A DNA stretch of 64,000 bases from Astragalus membranaceus (lineage: Eukaryota; Streptophyta; Magnoliopsida; Fabales; Fabaceae), in assembly GCA_039519185.1 (NCBI GenBank), contig CM076849.1, forward strand, positions 68,194,784-68,258,783, given 5' to 3'. The notes under the pieces were generated by a model. That model was not told where the DNA came from. It ran no database searches and worked only from the letters and a program-made list of their open reading frames with translations. Below, in pieces: positions 22,494 through 34,137 of the stretch. How positions within the stretch are numbered: position 1 is the first letter of the stretch; each line of letters begins with the position of its first letter. The translations under genes and the position numbers were made by a program.

Positions 22494-23950
22494 CTAAGAA
22501 ACAACTAATAAGGAGTCGGTATATAAATTGATCTGAGTAACTCGGAGGTCAATCGCCAAGCGTAACCCTGCAATGCAAGCTTCGTATTCTGCTTGATTGT
22601 TTGAAGTTTGAAAACTGAATGTGGGGGAGACCTCTATGATAACCCCGTCAGGGATTTCAAGCATCAGCCTGGCTCCGCTGCCTTTCGGGTTTGGGGAGGC
22701 ATCCACGTGTAGGATCCATACGTTGTTTTCAGGATCGGCGGGTGTCATTTCTACTACAAAATCCGCGAGGACTTGGCCCTTCATGGTCGTCCTGGTTTCA
22801 TATTTGATCCCGAACTCGGATAGCTCGACCGCCCATTTGATCATTCTTCCGGGGAGGTCAGGTATGTGTAAGATTTATCGTATGGGATAGTTAGTTCGTA
22901 CAATCACCTGATGAGCCACGAAATAAGGTCGGAGGCGACGAGCTGCGATGATCAAGGCAAGAGTGATTTTCTCAACTTTTTGATAACGACTTTCAGGGCC
23001 TTGGCCTTGCAGTGCCTTACTTGAAAAATAGACCGGGCTCTGTCCGGCCTTAGTGTCCCGGATCAGAACAGCGCCTAAAGCTTCCTCTGTGACTGCTAAG
23101 TATAAGTATAAGTATAAGTATAAGTATAAGGTTTCCCCCTTATTTGGCCGAGTGAGGATCGGAGGCTCAGAGAGTGCTTTTTTGAGCTGGTCGAGGGCCT
23201 CATCCTGTTCAAGAGTCCATTTGAATTTTTCCTCTTCTTTTTTGAGTAATTTGAACAAAGGGAGCGACTTGAATGCCGCGTTTGAAATAAAACGGGATAA
23301 AGCGGCGACCATGCCATTGAGCTTTTGGACTTCCTTCTTCGAGGTCGGTGTCCGCATCTCGGTCACAGATCGGCATTTGTCCGGGTTAGCCTCAATTCCT
23401 CGTTCAGTCAAATAGAAACCGGGGAATTTTCCAGGTCGGACCCCAAAGGTGCATTTTTCCGGGTTTAACCTCATGTTATTCTTCCTTATCTCGGCAAAGA
23501 TTTCTTTGAGGTCGGAAACATGAGTGCTCTCCTTTTCGCTTTTTGCGATCATATCGTCGAGATAGACCTCAACGATGCGGCCGATTTGTTTCTGAAAGAC
23601 CTTGTTCATCATTCTCTGATATGTGGCGCCAGCGTTTTTCAAACCGAAAGGCATCACCCGGTATGCGAAATTACCTCTGTCGGTCATGAAGGCAGTTTTT
23701 TCCTGATCAGGAAGGAACATCGCGATTTGATTATAATCGGAGTATGCATCCATGAAGGATAGTAAATGAAAACCTGAGGCGTTGTCGACGAGATGATCTA
23801 TGCTCGGGATAGGAAAAGCGTCTTTAGGACGGGCTTTGTTAAGATCGGTATAGTCAACGCACATTCGCTATTTTCCACTGCTTTTCTTAACAAGTACGGG
23901 GTTGGAGAGTCACGTCGTGTACTTAATTTTGGACACAAAGTTTTCTTTAA
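22494..23950 (-). pseudogene. E2 reverse transcriptase and two RNase H domains
   Basis: Frame 23864-22875 is reverse transcriptase (DYTDLNKARPKDAFP, FMDAYSDYNQI, YLDD intact) followed by RNase H. Frame 22844-22494 is a second RNase H (WILHVDASPNPKGSGARLML, NQAEYEACIAGL, YTDSLLV). The two are in the same phase, split by a TAA at 22875-22877. A TAG lies just upstream of the first Met (23869-23871), in a codon that is Trp in relatives. The second RNase H breaks near 22494. The double RNase H is a defining Tat/Retand trait. Confidence 0.9.
23097..23130 (-). repeat. In-frame hexamer microsatellite in RNase H
   Basis: TATAAG is repeated about five to six times. On the coding strand this adds a run of alternating Leu-Tyr residues at the start of the first RNase H domain while keeping the frame. 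Confidence 0.9.
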
Positions 23951-24828
23951 TTAAATCCTCCACCGCTTTGGCAGTAGCGACTGCTTTCTCTCCGCTCTGA
24001 GCTCTCTTTCTCTGTAAGGAATGAGGTCTTCCTTGTCAATCCCCATTCTGTCAAAAAGGTCAACGAAGATGATATCGGATGAGCTTCCTTGGTCTACCAG
24101 AATCCTTCTAACCTCATGATTGGCTATTATGGCGGTGATTAGGAGTGGTACGTGTTTGTTGGGTTTGCCGTTCAGTAGATCTTCGTCGTCAAAAGCTATA
24201 GCGGGACGAACTGGAGAAACCGGTGTTGGCGAGGTAGGGGCCACGCTCATAAGTTCTTTCCACTTGCGTTTCATTGTTTTTCCCGATGCCTCTTCGGGAA
24301 AGCCCCCCGAAATCATCATCATCGCGGATCTTCTCTTTGATTTTCGAAAGTCAGCTTCGTTATCTGAGTCTTCGGGTTTTCGCTTAAACCTGGGATTTTC
24401 CTATTCTTGTTTAACTTCTGGTCCCTGCTGTCCGAGCATATTTACATAACTTGCAAGCTTTCTTCTTTTGATCATGTCTTCTATGTCGTTTTTTAAAGCA
24501 TTACAGTGATTGGTATCATGTCCGTTGCTGCGGTGGTACCTGCAGTATTTATTGGAACGCTGTCCCGGCCTATGGGGGATAGGGTCGGGAAAATTTACAT
24601 TACTGAACTCCGTGTTCAAGCATTCGCCTAATATCGTCGCCCGGGTTTCGTTAAGATTTGTGTAGACTTGATGACGATTTCGAGGGTGGGTATCCCGGTT
24701 ACCTCGGTTATCAATACGATAGTCCTTCTCGCCGCGGGGTTTTGAGGATCCGGGTCGGGCTATCGTTCTGCTGGTTTTGAGTCCTCTTTGTGATCAATGA
24801 AACATTGGGACTTCTGGAGGAACTCATG
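23951..24828 (-). pseudogene. E2 gag C-terminus and protease
   Basis: Frame 24619-24401 carries the gag finger CRYHRSNGHDTNHCNALKND, found in Retand-like gags. A stop after VKQE ends it. Frame 24322-23951 carries the protease with VDQGSSSDIIF and the preceding PLLITAIIANHEVRRI. The region upstream to 24828 is gag linker, cut by the solo LTR at the TCATG site. Several frame changes are needed to read through. Confidence 0.8.
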
Positions 24829-27247
24829 TGTAATATCCCCAATTTTCGCTATTTAAATTATTTGGCGTGAAATATTTTTTTGATTTAAAGGAGTTGCTTG
24901 AAAATAATGTGTTGAAAAATAATTTGTTGGATTGTTTAAGTGTGATAATTGTTTGTAATTAGTGATTTATTTTGTTAATTAAAATAATTTGGGCTGAATG
25001 AAGTCATTAGGAAAGAAATGTTAAGTGAGGGGCAATGTTGTCTTTTCGCCCTACCCCTTTAAATACCCATTCAGCTGAACATGAAGAAAAACACTCTTCA
25101 TTATCTCCAAGTTCTGAAAACATAAACCAAAGAGGAGAGAAAAGAGAATGGGGCGTGAGGGAGAGAAGGAAGAAGGAGAAGGGAGAGTTCCTCAGAAATG
25201 CTTTGCATGTACAATCTGATTTCACCATTAGTTTCAGTTTTCTATCCTCTCTCCATTGATACAATTTTCGAAACCATCCTTCTTCTCCACCACATTCCAC
25301 CATTGAAGACCACCTTGAGCTTCACATGGCCAAACACCAAATCTGTCCCTTGCATGTTATGTTGGAGAGTTGTAGAGCCAGCCCCTGTACCTGAAACACA
25401 AATTAGAGCAACCTAGAAAGTAGTTCAGTGGCTGGGTTTTCAATTGGAAGTTAATTGGAGCGGTTTGGGAGAATTTGGAGTCACCGTGTGATCGTGATCG
25501 TGAAGTCTCAGTGTCTATTGCTATTGTCGTCCAAGAGGTGAGTTCTATAACTCACTAGGAAAAACCATGAATATGTGTATTGTTGTGTTATTGAGTTTGA
25601 AGGTGAATCGGAATGGACATGGGAACGATCGGAATAGGAAAGAAAACGCGAAAAACTGTTTTTCTGCAACACTGTTAGTCACGCACAGACCGTGTGCCTT
25701 TGGGCACGGGTCGTGCGTGAGATTCTGGAATCACTGGTGCTGTTTTTGAAAACGCGCACGGGTCGTGTGCCAAGGCGCACGGACCGTGCGTATCCTTCTG
25801 ATGCGAAATTTCGAAGTACGTCCTAAGCTATTCCGATTGGTCCTAAGTCCCTTCCAATCCACTCCCCAAGGTTCCCCTAGGATGGGAGCACTGTAATTCT
25901 ACATGTTTGGCTATGACTAAAGTGGTAGTGCCGATCGGGAAGTAATTAGGTATCGGACGGAATGATACGATAAATGATGGGCACGCACGGATCGTGTGTA
26001 TGGGCGCACGGGTCGTGCGAGGTCTTCGGGTTGCCTATTTTAAAAAGTGTTTTAAATCATTCCGAACGATTCCAATTGCTTTCTAATCCCTCCTTCCACC
26101 TTCCCCAATGATACTATAATCGAATTGCCCTGAATTGAGTGGTAATTGACTGTGATTGGGTCTAAGTTATGTTAGTACTATATGGTTGGTTGTGTTTGGA
26201 TTACGTTCCGGTTAAGTGAATGCTCATGTGATTGACCATTGATTTCATGTTATGACTTTGTGATTGATGTATTGTGCTGGATTGACTGGTTTAGTAAGAT
26301 TATTAAGTTAAGTTAGCAAACCTTAGTAATCCACGTGAGATCACTAAATTACAAGGTTAAGTTAATAATTAGATCACCTAATGTTCAGAATAAGATTAGG
26401 TCATGTTAGAGCTCAGTGATTGAGTAGTTTTCATTGTTCATTGTTATTGTATATCATATACATCATTGTTAGGGTGACGACCCTATTTTAGTATTTGTGT
26501 GCTGGGGGAGAGGCAGTCATGAGCCTTATGAACCTAGGCCCCGTTAGGGACCCACTAGTGATTAGTGGGGACGGGTTCACCGGAAGCTTATTATGCCAAG
26601 TGACCGGTGACACGCTAAGAATCATTGTTAGGCTCAGTGATTGAGCATAGTTCATTGTTAGGCTCAATGATTGAGCATAGTTCATGGTTTAGGCTCAGTG
26701 ATTGAGATTAGTACCACCACATAGTCAACTTTGAGGACTATGAGTTTTGGAGTTTAGAATAATGAATCAAGCATAATTGAACCGAGAGGATTAGTAAGGG
26801 GTCGCGATAGAACTCACTGAGACAAGTTGTCTCACCCAATCCATTGTTGTTGTTTTTCAGTTAAGCAGGGAAAGTTGAAGACCGTGAGGCATGGCTATGA
26901 AGATGCTTGAGGAGCAGCCGCTATCTTTATTTCTTTATGTCTTATATTTCAGTTTCCCTTGTATCTCTGTATTTTGTATTCAGTACCTTAAGACTACTCG
27001 ATTGTACGACTTATGTATTTCAAGTTGTGAATCGATTCCGCAGACTTTCGGTTTTGAGTATTGAACACTAATTGAGGGTGTAAGGACCGACTTTATTTAT
27101 AGGCAGTTCAGTTATTTTAAGCACGTTTGATGAGTGATTCATCGAAGTTTAGTATGTGTTCAATATGTTAAAAGGAAAGTCACTCTGATGTATGCCAGTA
27201 GTGCGCTTCGGTAATTTCTACAAGATAGAAATTAACGGGGTGTTACA
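24829..27247 (+). repeat. Solo LTR of a chromovirus, 2419 bp
   Basis: The ends are TGTAATATCCCC and GGGGTGTTACA, flanked by a perfect TSD TCATG (24824-24828 and 27248-27252). No internal sequence remains, so unequal LTR recombination is the likely origin. It belongs to a family close to E5: both carry GCACGGRTCGTGC words and the same downstream acceptor context ('gttgttgtttttcag'). A block of 'aggctcagtgattgag' repeats lies at about 26630-26710. Confidence 0.92.
25538..26860 (+). other. Candidate leader intron within the solo LTR
   Basis: The donor AAGAG|GTGAGT (GT at 25538) is close to consensus. The acceptor 'tgttgtttttcag' ends at 26860 after a long T-rich tract. The enclosed 1323 nt hold the GCACGGRTCGTGC word cluster. 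The acceptor and its downstream 'aagcaggga' are conserved in the E5 LTR. Confidence 0.55.
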
Positions 27248-28361
27248 TCATGCAGGGTAGTTGGTTCGAAAGTCCCGATATGAGTCTGAAACAAACTTCC
27301 TTCCTGGAGACCGGCACTTATGAAGTAAAGTCGAAACTCGTCATTCAAGTTCTGAACTTGGGAAGCTTCTTTGTTAAATCTCTCTATGTAATCCCTTAGG
27401 GGTTCGTCCTCCCCCTGAACGATGAATGCTAATACTTTCTTGTGTTTGGGTTTACTTCTCGAGTGGGCAAACTGAGCCGAGAATAGCTTCGCCAATCGGT
27501 CCCAAGAAGAGATGGAGTTTTGTTTGAGAGATCTCAACCAATCGGAAGCTACCCTTTCCAAGGTTAGAGGGAAGATTCAGCATTTCATTTCCATAGGAAC
27601 ATTCCGATATTGCATCATGGTGAAGAAATAGTCTAGGTGTCGGTCTAGGTTGCCCGTTCCATCGTATGGCTTGAGTCCATCCGGAGGTTTTGCGAGGTGC
27701 CTAGGTACTGGGAAAAAGTCGATCTTTTCTGTGAAAGGACCTTTGCGAGGTCGGTGATGATGTTGCCGTCTCGGGGACCTTTCTCGGCTTCTGGAACGTC
27801 GTCTTGGGGAGGACGAGGCCAAGGAAGAACGGACTTGGGGTGAATAAACAGAGTCATCTTCGTCTTCAACCCGGATGGGGGAAGAATGGGATACATTCCC
27901 CCTCGGTCGGCGGGGTGGAGATCGATTATAATGCCTTCTTCGAGCGGGAGATCGGTGTTGTCTTCGCGCGGGGTTCTTTCTCTCGGGAGGATTATGCTGA
28001 GGTGAGATCTGATTCGGGATATGTCTAGCCCGAAGCTCAGCTACCTCGGCTTCAAGCTCGGTAAATCGGTAACTCCGTTGTTGGTTCGCTTCTGTTTGAT
28101 GGTTCAGAAGATGGACGAGCTGTTGAACAGCATCGACGGGAATCGAGATTGCTTGAGGAGGAGGGGGGGATGATTTCTAACTGAGCTCCCAGTTACCATA
28201 TCCCCATCTGGGGTCCGAGCCTGAAATGAATTTGGAAAGTCTTCTATATGCCCTTCTGGGGTGCCCTGTGGTAGGATCTGTTGCGGGACGGGTCCTAGGA
28301 TCGGTCTCCTAGCAGTTCCGACCATTAGATTTTGGGTCCTCGGGCTGAGTTGAGGAGGCAT
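27248..28361 (-). pseudogene. E2 gag N-terminal and capsid region, broken
   Basis: The likely start is the Met at 28361, followed by a Pro/Arg-rich N-terminal region. A frameshift at a C-rich run near 28163-28170 moves to the frame that contains a Ser/Arg-rich stretch (SPRRRSRSRERSPRRQ, about 27810-27765) and the capsid core. A TGA at 27577-27579 interrupts it in a codon that looks like a former CGA. Capsid continues at 27561-27253 (RDYIERFNKEASQVQ) until the solo LTR insertion. Confidence 0.8.
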
Positions 28362-28399
28362 TGCCGATCAAGGTAAAGAAAGGAAAATATGGGGAAACG

Positions 28400-28790
28400 G
28401 ATCTCCCAATGTGGTCGTCAATGTTCTGTATCGTATCTCCGAACTTGTGTCCGATCTTGAGCACGGTGTCCGATCCGAGATATTTGATAGGTGTAGTCCT
28501 TGATCGATTGTTGTCCGATCCGAGGTGGGGTGTGATACCTGCAAAGATACTCCGACGCTCAAGTCAGGGAGGTAGTTAATTGCAGATAGAGATTTGGGGT
28601 TAATGTGTGTACCTTTAATGAAGCATTGAATGCTTATTTATAGAGTTTGGTGGTGTTTCACCCGATGGATCTGGACCGTCCGATCTTGCACTGCGATCTT
28701 GGCCATTGATGAGTGGACCTTGCTTTCTTGAATGGGCCTTTTGTAGATGGACCTTTGGGGGTGTAGTTAGCAAATCCCCTATCCATAACA
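28400..28790 (-). repeat. 5' LTR (28422-28790) and primer-binding-site region of E2
   Basis: On the minus strand the LTR runs from TGTTATGG (28790) to CAGAACA (28422), 369 bp with TGTT/AACA inverted ends. A TATA box CTATAAATA lies at 28635-28643 and a Pyr-rich leader follows. Immediately after the LTR, TTGACGACCACATTGGGAGA resembles the degenerate 'attggcgac...' primer-binding region of Tat-type elements. The boundary at 28422 is inferred from this context, not from a second LTR. Confidence 0.7.
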
Positions 28791-28878
28791 CTACCTATAT
28801 TTTCTAAGATTTTCCTACTGAAAAATGGAAAGTTCACAAGAAATATATATAAAAATGTTCATGCATATTTAGATTATA

Positions 28879-29082
28879 GGTTTAACTACGTTTTTAACCC
28901 CTGCAAATAGAGAGTGTTTTGCTTTTACCCCCTGCAATTTTTTTTTAAAAAAAAAAACACCTTGCAAATGTCACCATTTTGGCGTTAGCCCTTCTGTTAG
29001 TTCCTCTGTTACAACTGTGTCTACGTGTCAGTGAAGTACCTGAGTTGGCATTTTTAATTGCCAAATGGGCTTGCCACGTGTT
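28879..29082 (+). repeat. Left TIR of the MULE
   Basis: GGTTTAACTACG ... CCACGTGTT. It matches the inverted right TIR over about 204 bp with scattered substitutions and small indels, most of them in the A/T homopolymer near 28940. Confidence 0.9.
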
Positions 29083-29298
29083 AAAAAACCCTAGACGCAT
29101 AGTTACTTCTTCTTCTTCCCATTCGTTTCTCTTCTTCCCTTCGTTTCTCTGAACCATTCGTTTCTCTTCTTCCCAAGTTACTTCTTCTTCTTCCCTTCGT
29201 TTCTCTTCTTCCCAAGTTACTTCTTCTTCTTCCCTTCGTTTCTCTTCTTCCCTTCGTTTCTCTTCTCCATTCGTTTCTGTTCATCTCTTCTCTTCTCC

Positions 29299-29756
29299 AT
29301 GAATACGCACAGTGAAGGTTCTTCATCAAATGCACCAATTCGCAGAACCACATTTCCAGTTTGTCCATGTGGGAATACGATGAAGTTCTACATTTCTGGA
29401 TCTACACAAAACCCAGAACGCCCCTATTGGAAGTGCCTCCACTGGGTATGTTGTTAACTAATTGTAATATTCATTGTTGTTCCTCTAACTGTAAAACTGT
29501 AACTGTGTATTTTCCATTGTAGAAGTTAAAAGACAGTTGCAAATTATTTGTGTGGGATGATGAACTAAGTGAAGCACGTTTTACAACTCTCATGGATTCT
29601 CCTTCAACGGAAGCAAGCTCCCATGAAATTCAAAGCTGCAAAGCTTGTCATTATGCTGAGAAGTTAATTGAAGCAAGCACCAAAGAGAAAGAAAAGCTGA
29701 AGACAAAATTAGAAAATGAGAGGGAAAGCGTTAAGGGGCTTACATCTAGGTTTTAA
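29299..29756 (+). CDS. GRF zinc-finger and coiled-coil protein carried by the MULE
   Basis: Two exons join in phase 0: 29299-29445 and 29523-29756, with a 77-nt intron (CTGG|GTATGT ... CATTGTAG). The predicted protein has 126 residues. A GRF-type zinc finger spans residues about 21-62: CPCG (C22, C24), NPERPYWKC (C46), then SCKLFVWDDE (C55). The C-terminal half (about 88-126) is Lys/Glu-rich and helix-prone, probably a short coiled coil. GRF fingers are nucleic-acid-binding modules. The frame and ligands are intact, unlike the transposase. It is preceded by a long pyrimidine-rich CTTCTTCC/TTCGTTTC tract (29098-29280), perhaps leader or promoter. Its role in transposition is unknown. The position is like that of maize mudrB, but no sequence similarity to it is claimed. 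Confidence 0.75.
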
Positions 29757-30321
29757 GGGGTTCAATTTGTCTTGATTGTATCATGGGTTGTGTTTGCTGT
29801 TTATGTTGTTTGGGTTAATGGAAATTAGTGTCCTAGGATTTGTTGTTGGTTAAGTTTTCTATTGATCATTAGTATTTGTAATTTGAATAAAGTTATTAAT
29901 GGAAGTTTGTTTGCTTTTTTATTGATTCATACTGTCATACTGTCATTTAGTTTGTTTACTCATACTGTCATTGATTCAGAATTGCAGAACCAGAACCACA
30001 ATTAAGGACCACAATTTGCATCTATAAGGATACTGTCAAGTTTACAAAATACTGTCAAGTTTGAACCTTACAGTTTTAATTGAACATACGTGTGATACTG
30101 TCAAGTTTACAAAAACTGTCATTTTTGAACCAGAATTGAACCAGAATTTAACATCCCTTTTTGAACCAGAATTGAACCAGAATCAAGTTTACAAAATACT
30201 GTCATTAAATACCAAAATATTGTCATTACTCATTACAATACGTGTGATACCAAAATACTTCAAACAGCAGCATTTGAAACAAAATACTGTCATTACATTA
30301 CAATAGAAATTACTAAATCTC
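29757..30321. repeat. Spacer between the convergent MULE genes, ACTGTCA-rich
   Basis: The heptamer ACTGTCA (often tACTGTCAagtttacaaa or tACTGTCAtt) occurs about nine to ten times in 29930-30295, mixed with repeats of 'gaaccagaattgaaccagaat'. No ORF of note. It probably holds the 3' untranslated regions of both genes. Confidence 0.75.
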
Positions 30322-33300
30322 CTAATTTTGAAACAACTTCTTCACTCTAGTCTTGGTTAGTCTTGGAGATGTTCTTACTCTTCCTGACTCTTGGGTTAAA
30401 TCACCTCCATCATCAGCAACAACATTTGAACTATGTGCAGTGGCAGCTTCTGAAATCACTCCTGGTGCAGTGGCAGCTACTGCAATCACTCTTGGTGCAG
30501 TGGCAGCTACTGCAGTCACTGTTGGTGCAGATCCTTTTTTGATTGGCAGCTTCCGTCTAATTCCAAGTTGTTTACTCCTTCCTGTTACCTTTGCAGCAAT
30601 ATGGACTGGTGCAGCAGAATCCACAACTAGTGCAGCAGCAATATGGACTGGTGCAGCAGAACCAACAACTGATGCAGCAGCATTAGGCACTTGTTGCGCA
30701 GCATCATCAGGCACTTGTTGTGCAGCAGCATCAGGCACTTGTTGTGCAGCAGCATCAGGGACTGCATCTGTTCTCTGTTTCTTTGGCTTCCTCTAAAACG
30801 CAGCAAGTAATTAATCAGAAGTTAATTGAAGTTGCAGCATAAATTATAAAAACAGAAATTAATCCAAGCATAATTAGTGTAAAGTTATACCTTCCTTGAC
30901 TAAGCTTCTGCACTTACTTCAGTGCCCCTGCATCCCCTTGCATTATGTCCTAATTTGTTGCATTTGATACACCTATATTTGGTATTTTGCCTCTTCAAAT
31001 TGGTTGCATTAGGCTTTTCATCAAATTCCCTTCTTCTAAGCTTCTTGGGCCTCCCAGGACCTCTTTTATATTGTGGAGGCAACATTTCCTCCTCACAAAT
31101 TGTAGGCCACATGTTTTGGCCATTAATGGGGCTTATACCATGATGGTAGCATTCCAAATATTTCTCTCTGCTGTAACACTCATCAACATAGTCCATAGGT
31201 TTGTAACCCTTATAAGACATCCCAGCTATTGCATATCTACATGGTATCCCTATCAACTGCCAGTAGTTACAACTACAGGTTCTTTTAACTAGTTCCACTA
31301 CAAACCTATTTATAAATGCAGTGTGTTCTACTTTAAACTGTTCTTCAGCAGACCATGTTGGCAACCAAATCCCACTGTGTTCTATCTCTCTATCTAATCT
31401 CTTCATGGGTTTAGGCATTATGGGAAACTGCCATTTACCACCTTTCCTCCTTAAATCAGTTATCCTACCCATTAGATATGTTCTAATCCATTCACACATA
31501 GAAATAATTGGCCTATCTCTAGCAACCAGAATTGTACTATTAAAAGCTTCAGCTAAATTATTCATCAAAACATCACACTTGGGATAAAAACTAAAAGCAT
31601 GCCTACACCATAACTTGGTAGGAACACCCATGAGACATTCCCATGCTTTAACATCCAGCTTCTTCATATCTTTCATTTGTTCCTCCCATCCTTGATAGTA
31701 GGTAGCCTTTGCAGCCCCCATCATTAGGTCTCTCATTGATGTACCTCCTCCAAATTTCTTCTTGAAATTGGCATATAGATGCCTCAAGAAAAGCCTATGT
31801 TCCACTGTCTCAAACATCTCTTCAAACACAGCAACCAAACCCTATATTGCCAACAAATTAAACAAAAACAGCAACAAATTAAACAAACACAAGAACAAAT
31901 TAAACAATATAGACTGAAATGAAACACAGTGAAGGTTTTAAACAATATACCTTTTGCTGATCTGAAATGAAAACCCATCTACTTTCTTGACCAATGTCCT
32001 CCATAAGCAAGGTCAAGAACCATCTCCATGATTCCTTTGTTTCATTCTCAACAACTCCAAATGCAAGTGGATAATATTGATCATTTGGGTCTCTTCCAAT
32101 AGCTATTAAGAGCTGTCCCCCATATTTTGTCTTCAAATGACATCCATCAACCCCAATAAAGGGCCTACATGCAGTCTTGAATCCTCTCTTTGTGCCATTG
32201 AAACAGAAGTAAAAAGACCCAAATCTGGCTTGCAAATTGGGTGGAATTCTATCAACATTGATTTTGCAAGTGTTACCTTGGTGAGCCCGAACAAGCTCTC
32301 CAGCATAATTCCAAAGCTGAGAGTATTGCTTATCTGCATCACCTTCAACAAGATCTCTTGCAATCTTGATTCCCTTCCAAGCCCTATTGACAGTGACACC
32401 AGTAGCATACTTCCTTCTAATCTCCAACATGACTTCGGATATTTTAACCTTGCTTGTTGATTGAAGCTTTTCAGCCACAAGTCTACTTACCCACTTGGAG
32501 TTGGCATTTCTATTATTAAAAACCCTCCCACACGTGTGCTTACCCTTGTATGTTTTTAACCTATACGTGTGAGTGGTACCCACTTGACTACAATAAGCCA
32601 GATACCCACATTTGGTATTACACACAAGCCTTGCCCTATTTTTTTCATTTTTTAAATACTTTAACTCCCTGCCATTTAATACAGCATGTTCCCAAATTGC
32701 CTATTTAATTGGAGAAATAGAGTTAAACTCCAAACCAAGCTTGAATTTATAATTCCTATTTAATTCTTCTTTCTTGAAAATAGGGTACCTCATACCCCTG
32801 TGCCCAATACCATCTTCCTCAGCTTCTGAACATGTGCTGTATAACTCCTCACTCTCATATGTGTCCTTCATCACTTGTTCCTCTTCATCACTTGATGTAT
32901 CTAAAGCTATTCCTGCTGCAGCTCTTTTTGCAGGAGACATCAACTTACGAGTAGACCAAATCTTGGTTTTTCCTTTCTTGACAGAAACATTTTCTTCAGC
33001 AGCAGCAGGTACCTCAGGTTCAAATCCATCATCAACAGCATTTGCCCTTTCTTCTTCACTGTCATCAAAATGAATCCCTGTAGCATCATCTTCAGATTCA
33101 GCCTCAGTAGCTCCTTCAGTCTCCTCCTCTAAACCCTTGCCACTGGAATCTCCATCAATCTTCTCCCCAACCAGTGATTCAACATACATATGTATGTCAC
33201 AGTTATGCTTGATTGCAAAATCAGAACATTGGAGTGCATCTCTGTCTACCTTAAGTGACTTATAACCACCTATATAGTCTGGTGAATCAGACATCCACCA

Positions 33301-33471
33301 TAGGAGAACCTCTTCTTTGTATCCTAACTGTCTAACAATGTCAACAGCTTCAAGGAAACTCCATTTGTCAACATCATTGACATTGGCAACAACAATATCC
33401 CCACCATTGTAGCCAGTGTTTTCCCCAACTTCAAATTTACCCCCATGGTGAATAATGATGCTGAAACTCAT
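30322..33471 (-). pseudogene. MULE transposase (MuDR/FAR-type, DDE and SWIM), two nonsense codons
   Basis: Three exons join in phase 0 on the minus strand: 33471-31951, 31841-30891 and 30792-30322 (introns of 109 and 98 nt with GT/AG ends), about 980 codons. Order: N-terminal domain, acidic linker (about residues 105-170), MuDR-type region, catalytic core with D442 (GVDGCHLK), D504 (FISDQQK) and E605 (NNLAEAFN), SWIM finger, an RGRP-like basic hook (RGPGRPKKLRRRE), CCHC knuckle (CIKCNKLGHNARGC), and a long Ala-rich repetitive C-terminus. TAG codons at 32699-32701 and 30900-30902 interrupt it, both where CAG is likely. The SWIM finger reads CSCNYWQLIGIPCRYA, with Tyr replacing the zinc-binding His. 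The catalytic triad is intact. Confidence 0.9.
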
Positions 33472-34137
33472 CCCTACAAAAACCCAAGCATTTTAAACTT
33501 TAAAAAATGTCCCTCAAATATTTTTTTTTTTAAAAAGGTCCCTCAATTATCAAAGAAAACTGCTCAGTCAAATAAAGCACAAAGGCCCCTCATTTAAATA
33601 CACAACACAGCAACAGTGGTAAAAAACAACCCAATCACAGCAACAGAAGTAAAAACACATGCATGAGAATCAACATAACCTATTTTATTCACACAATGAC
33701 AACAAACATCAACAGAATCAACAAAAACACACGCATCAAAAGGTGTTTTGACCAATAGAGTGCAATAAACACTCTCTTTTTGCATTTTAAACTGATACAC
33801 AGAAAAACTTACTTCTGAGCTTCACAAACCCATCATCAAATGATTTCACAAACCCTAAACTAAAACACATCAACGAACCAAGTAAAAGACAGAAAAACTT
33901 ACTTTTGAGCTTCGTTTCACTTCGTCTTCGTTGTTGCTTCGTCTTCGTTGTTGCTTGTCTCGCCTTTTTCATCTTCGTCTTCTTCTCTCGCAAAACCCTT
34001 CGTCTTCTTCTTCTCAGTGTGTTACTGCATTCTCACTCTCACTCTCTACTCTCTACTCAGAAACCACCTTTCCATTCTTCCTCTGTTTCTTATTTCTTTT
34101 AGTTTCATTTTTTTTAATTGAAAGTGACTTATAATCC

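Larger units (their letters stand above)
8151..28790 (-). mobile_element. Tat/Retand-like Ty3/gypsy element (E2), heavily interrupted
   Basis: Minus-strand order: 5' LTR (28790-28422), gag, protease, reverse transcriptase, RNase H, a second RNase H, integrase, then a 3' region with a 111-bp tandem array and an oppositely oriented gene. Two RNase H domains, a repeat-rich 3' untranslated region and an antisense extra ORF are known traits of the Tat/Retand group. The 3' LTR is not in the window. At least four later insertions interrupt it: a chromovirus LTR ending at 8150, Athila at 9657-20117, a solo LTR at 20470-21229 and a solo LTR at 24829-27247. Confidence 0.85.

Noticed and set aside
29081..29368. 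95-residue minus-strand frame rich in RRETKGRR repeats
   Set aside because: It is the complement of the pyrimidine-rich tract before the GRF gene, low complexity and overlapping a better-supported gene.
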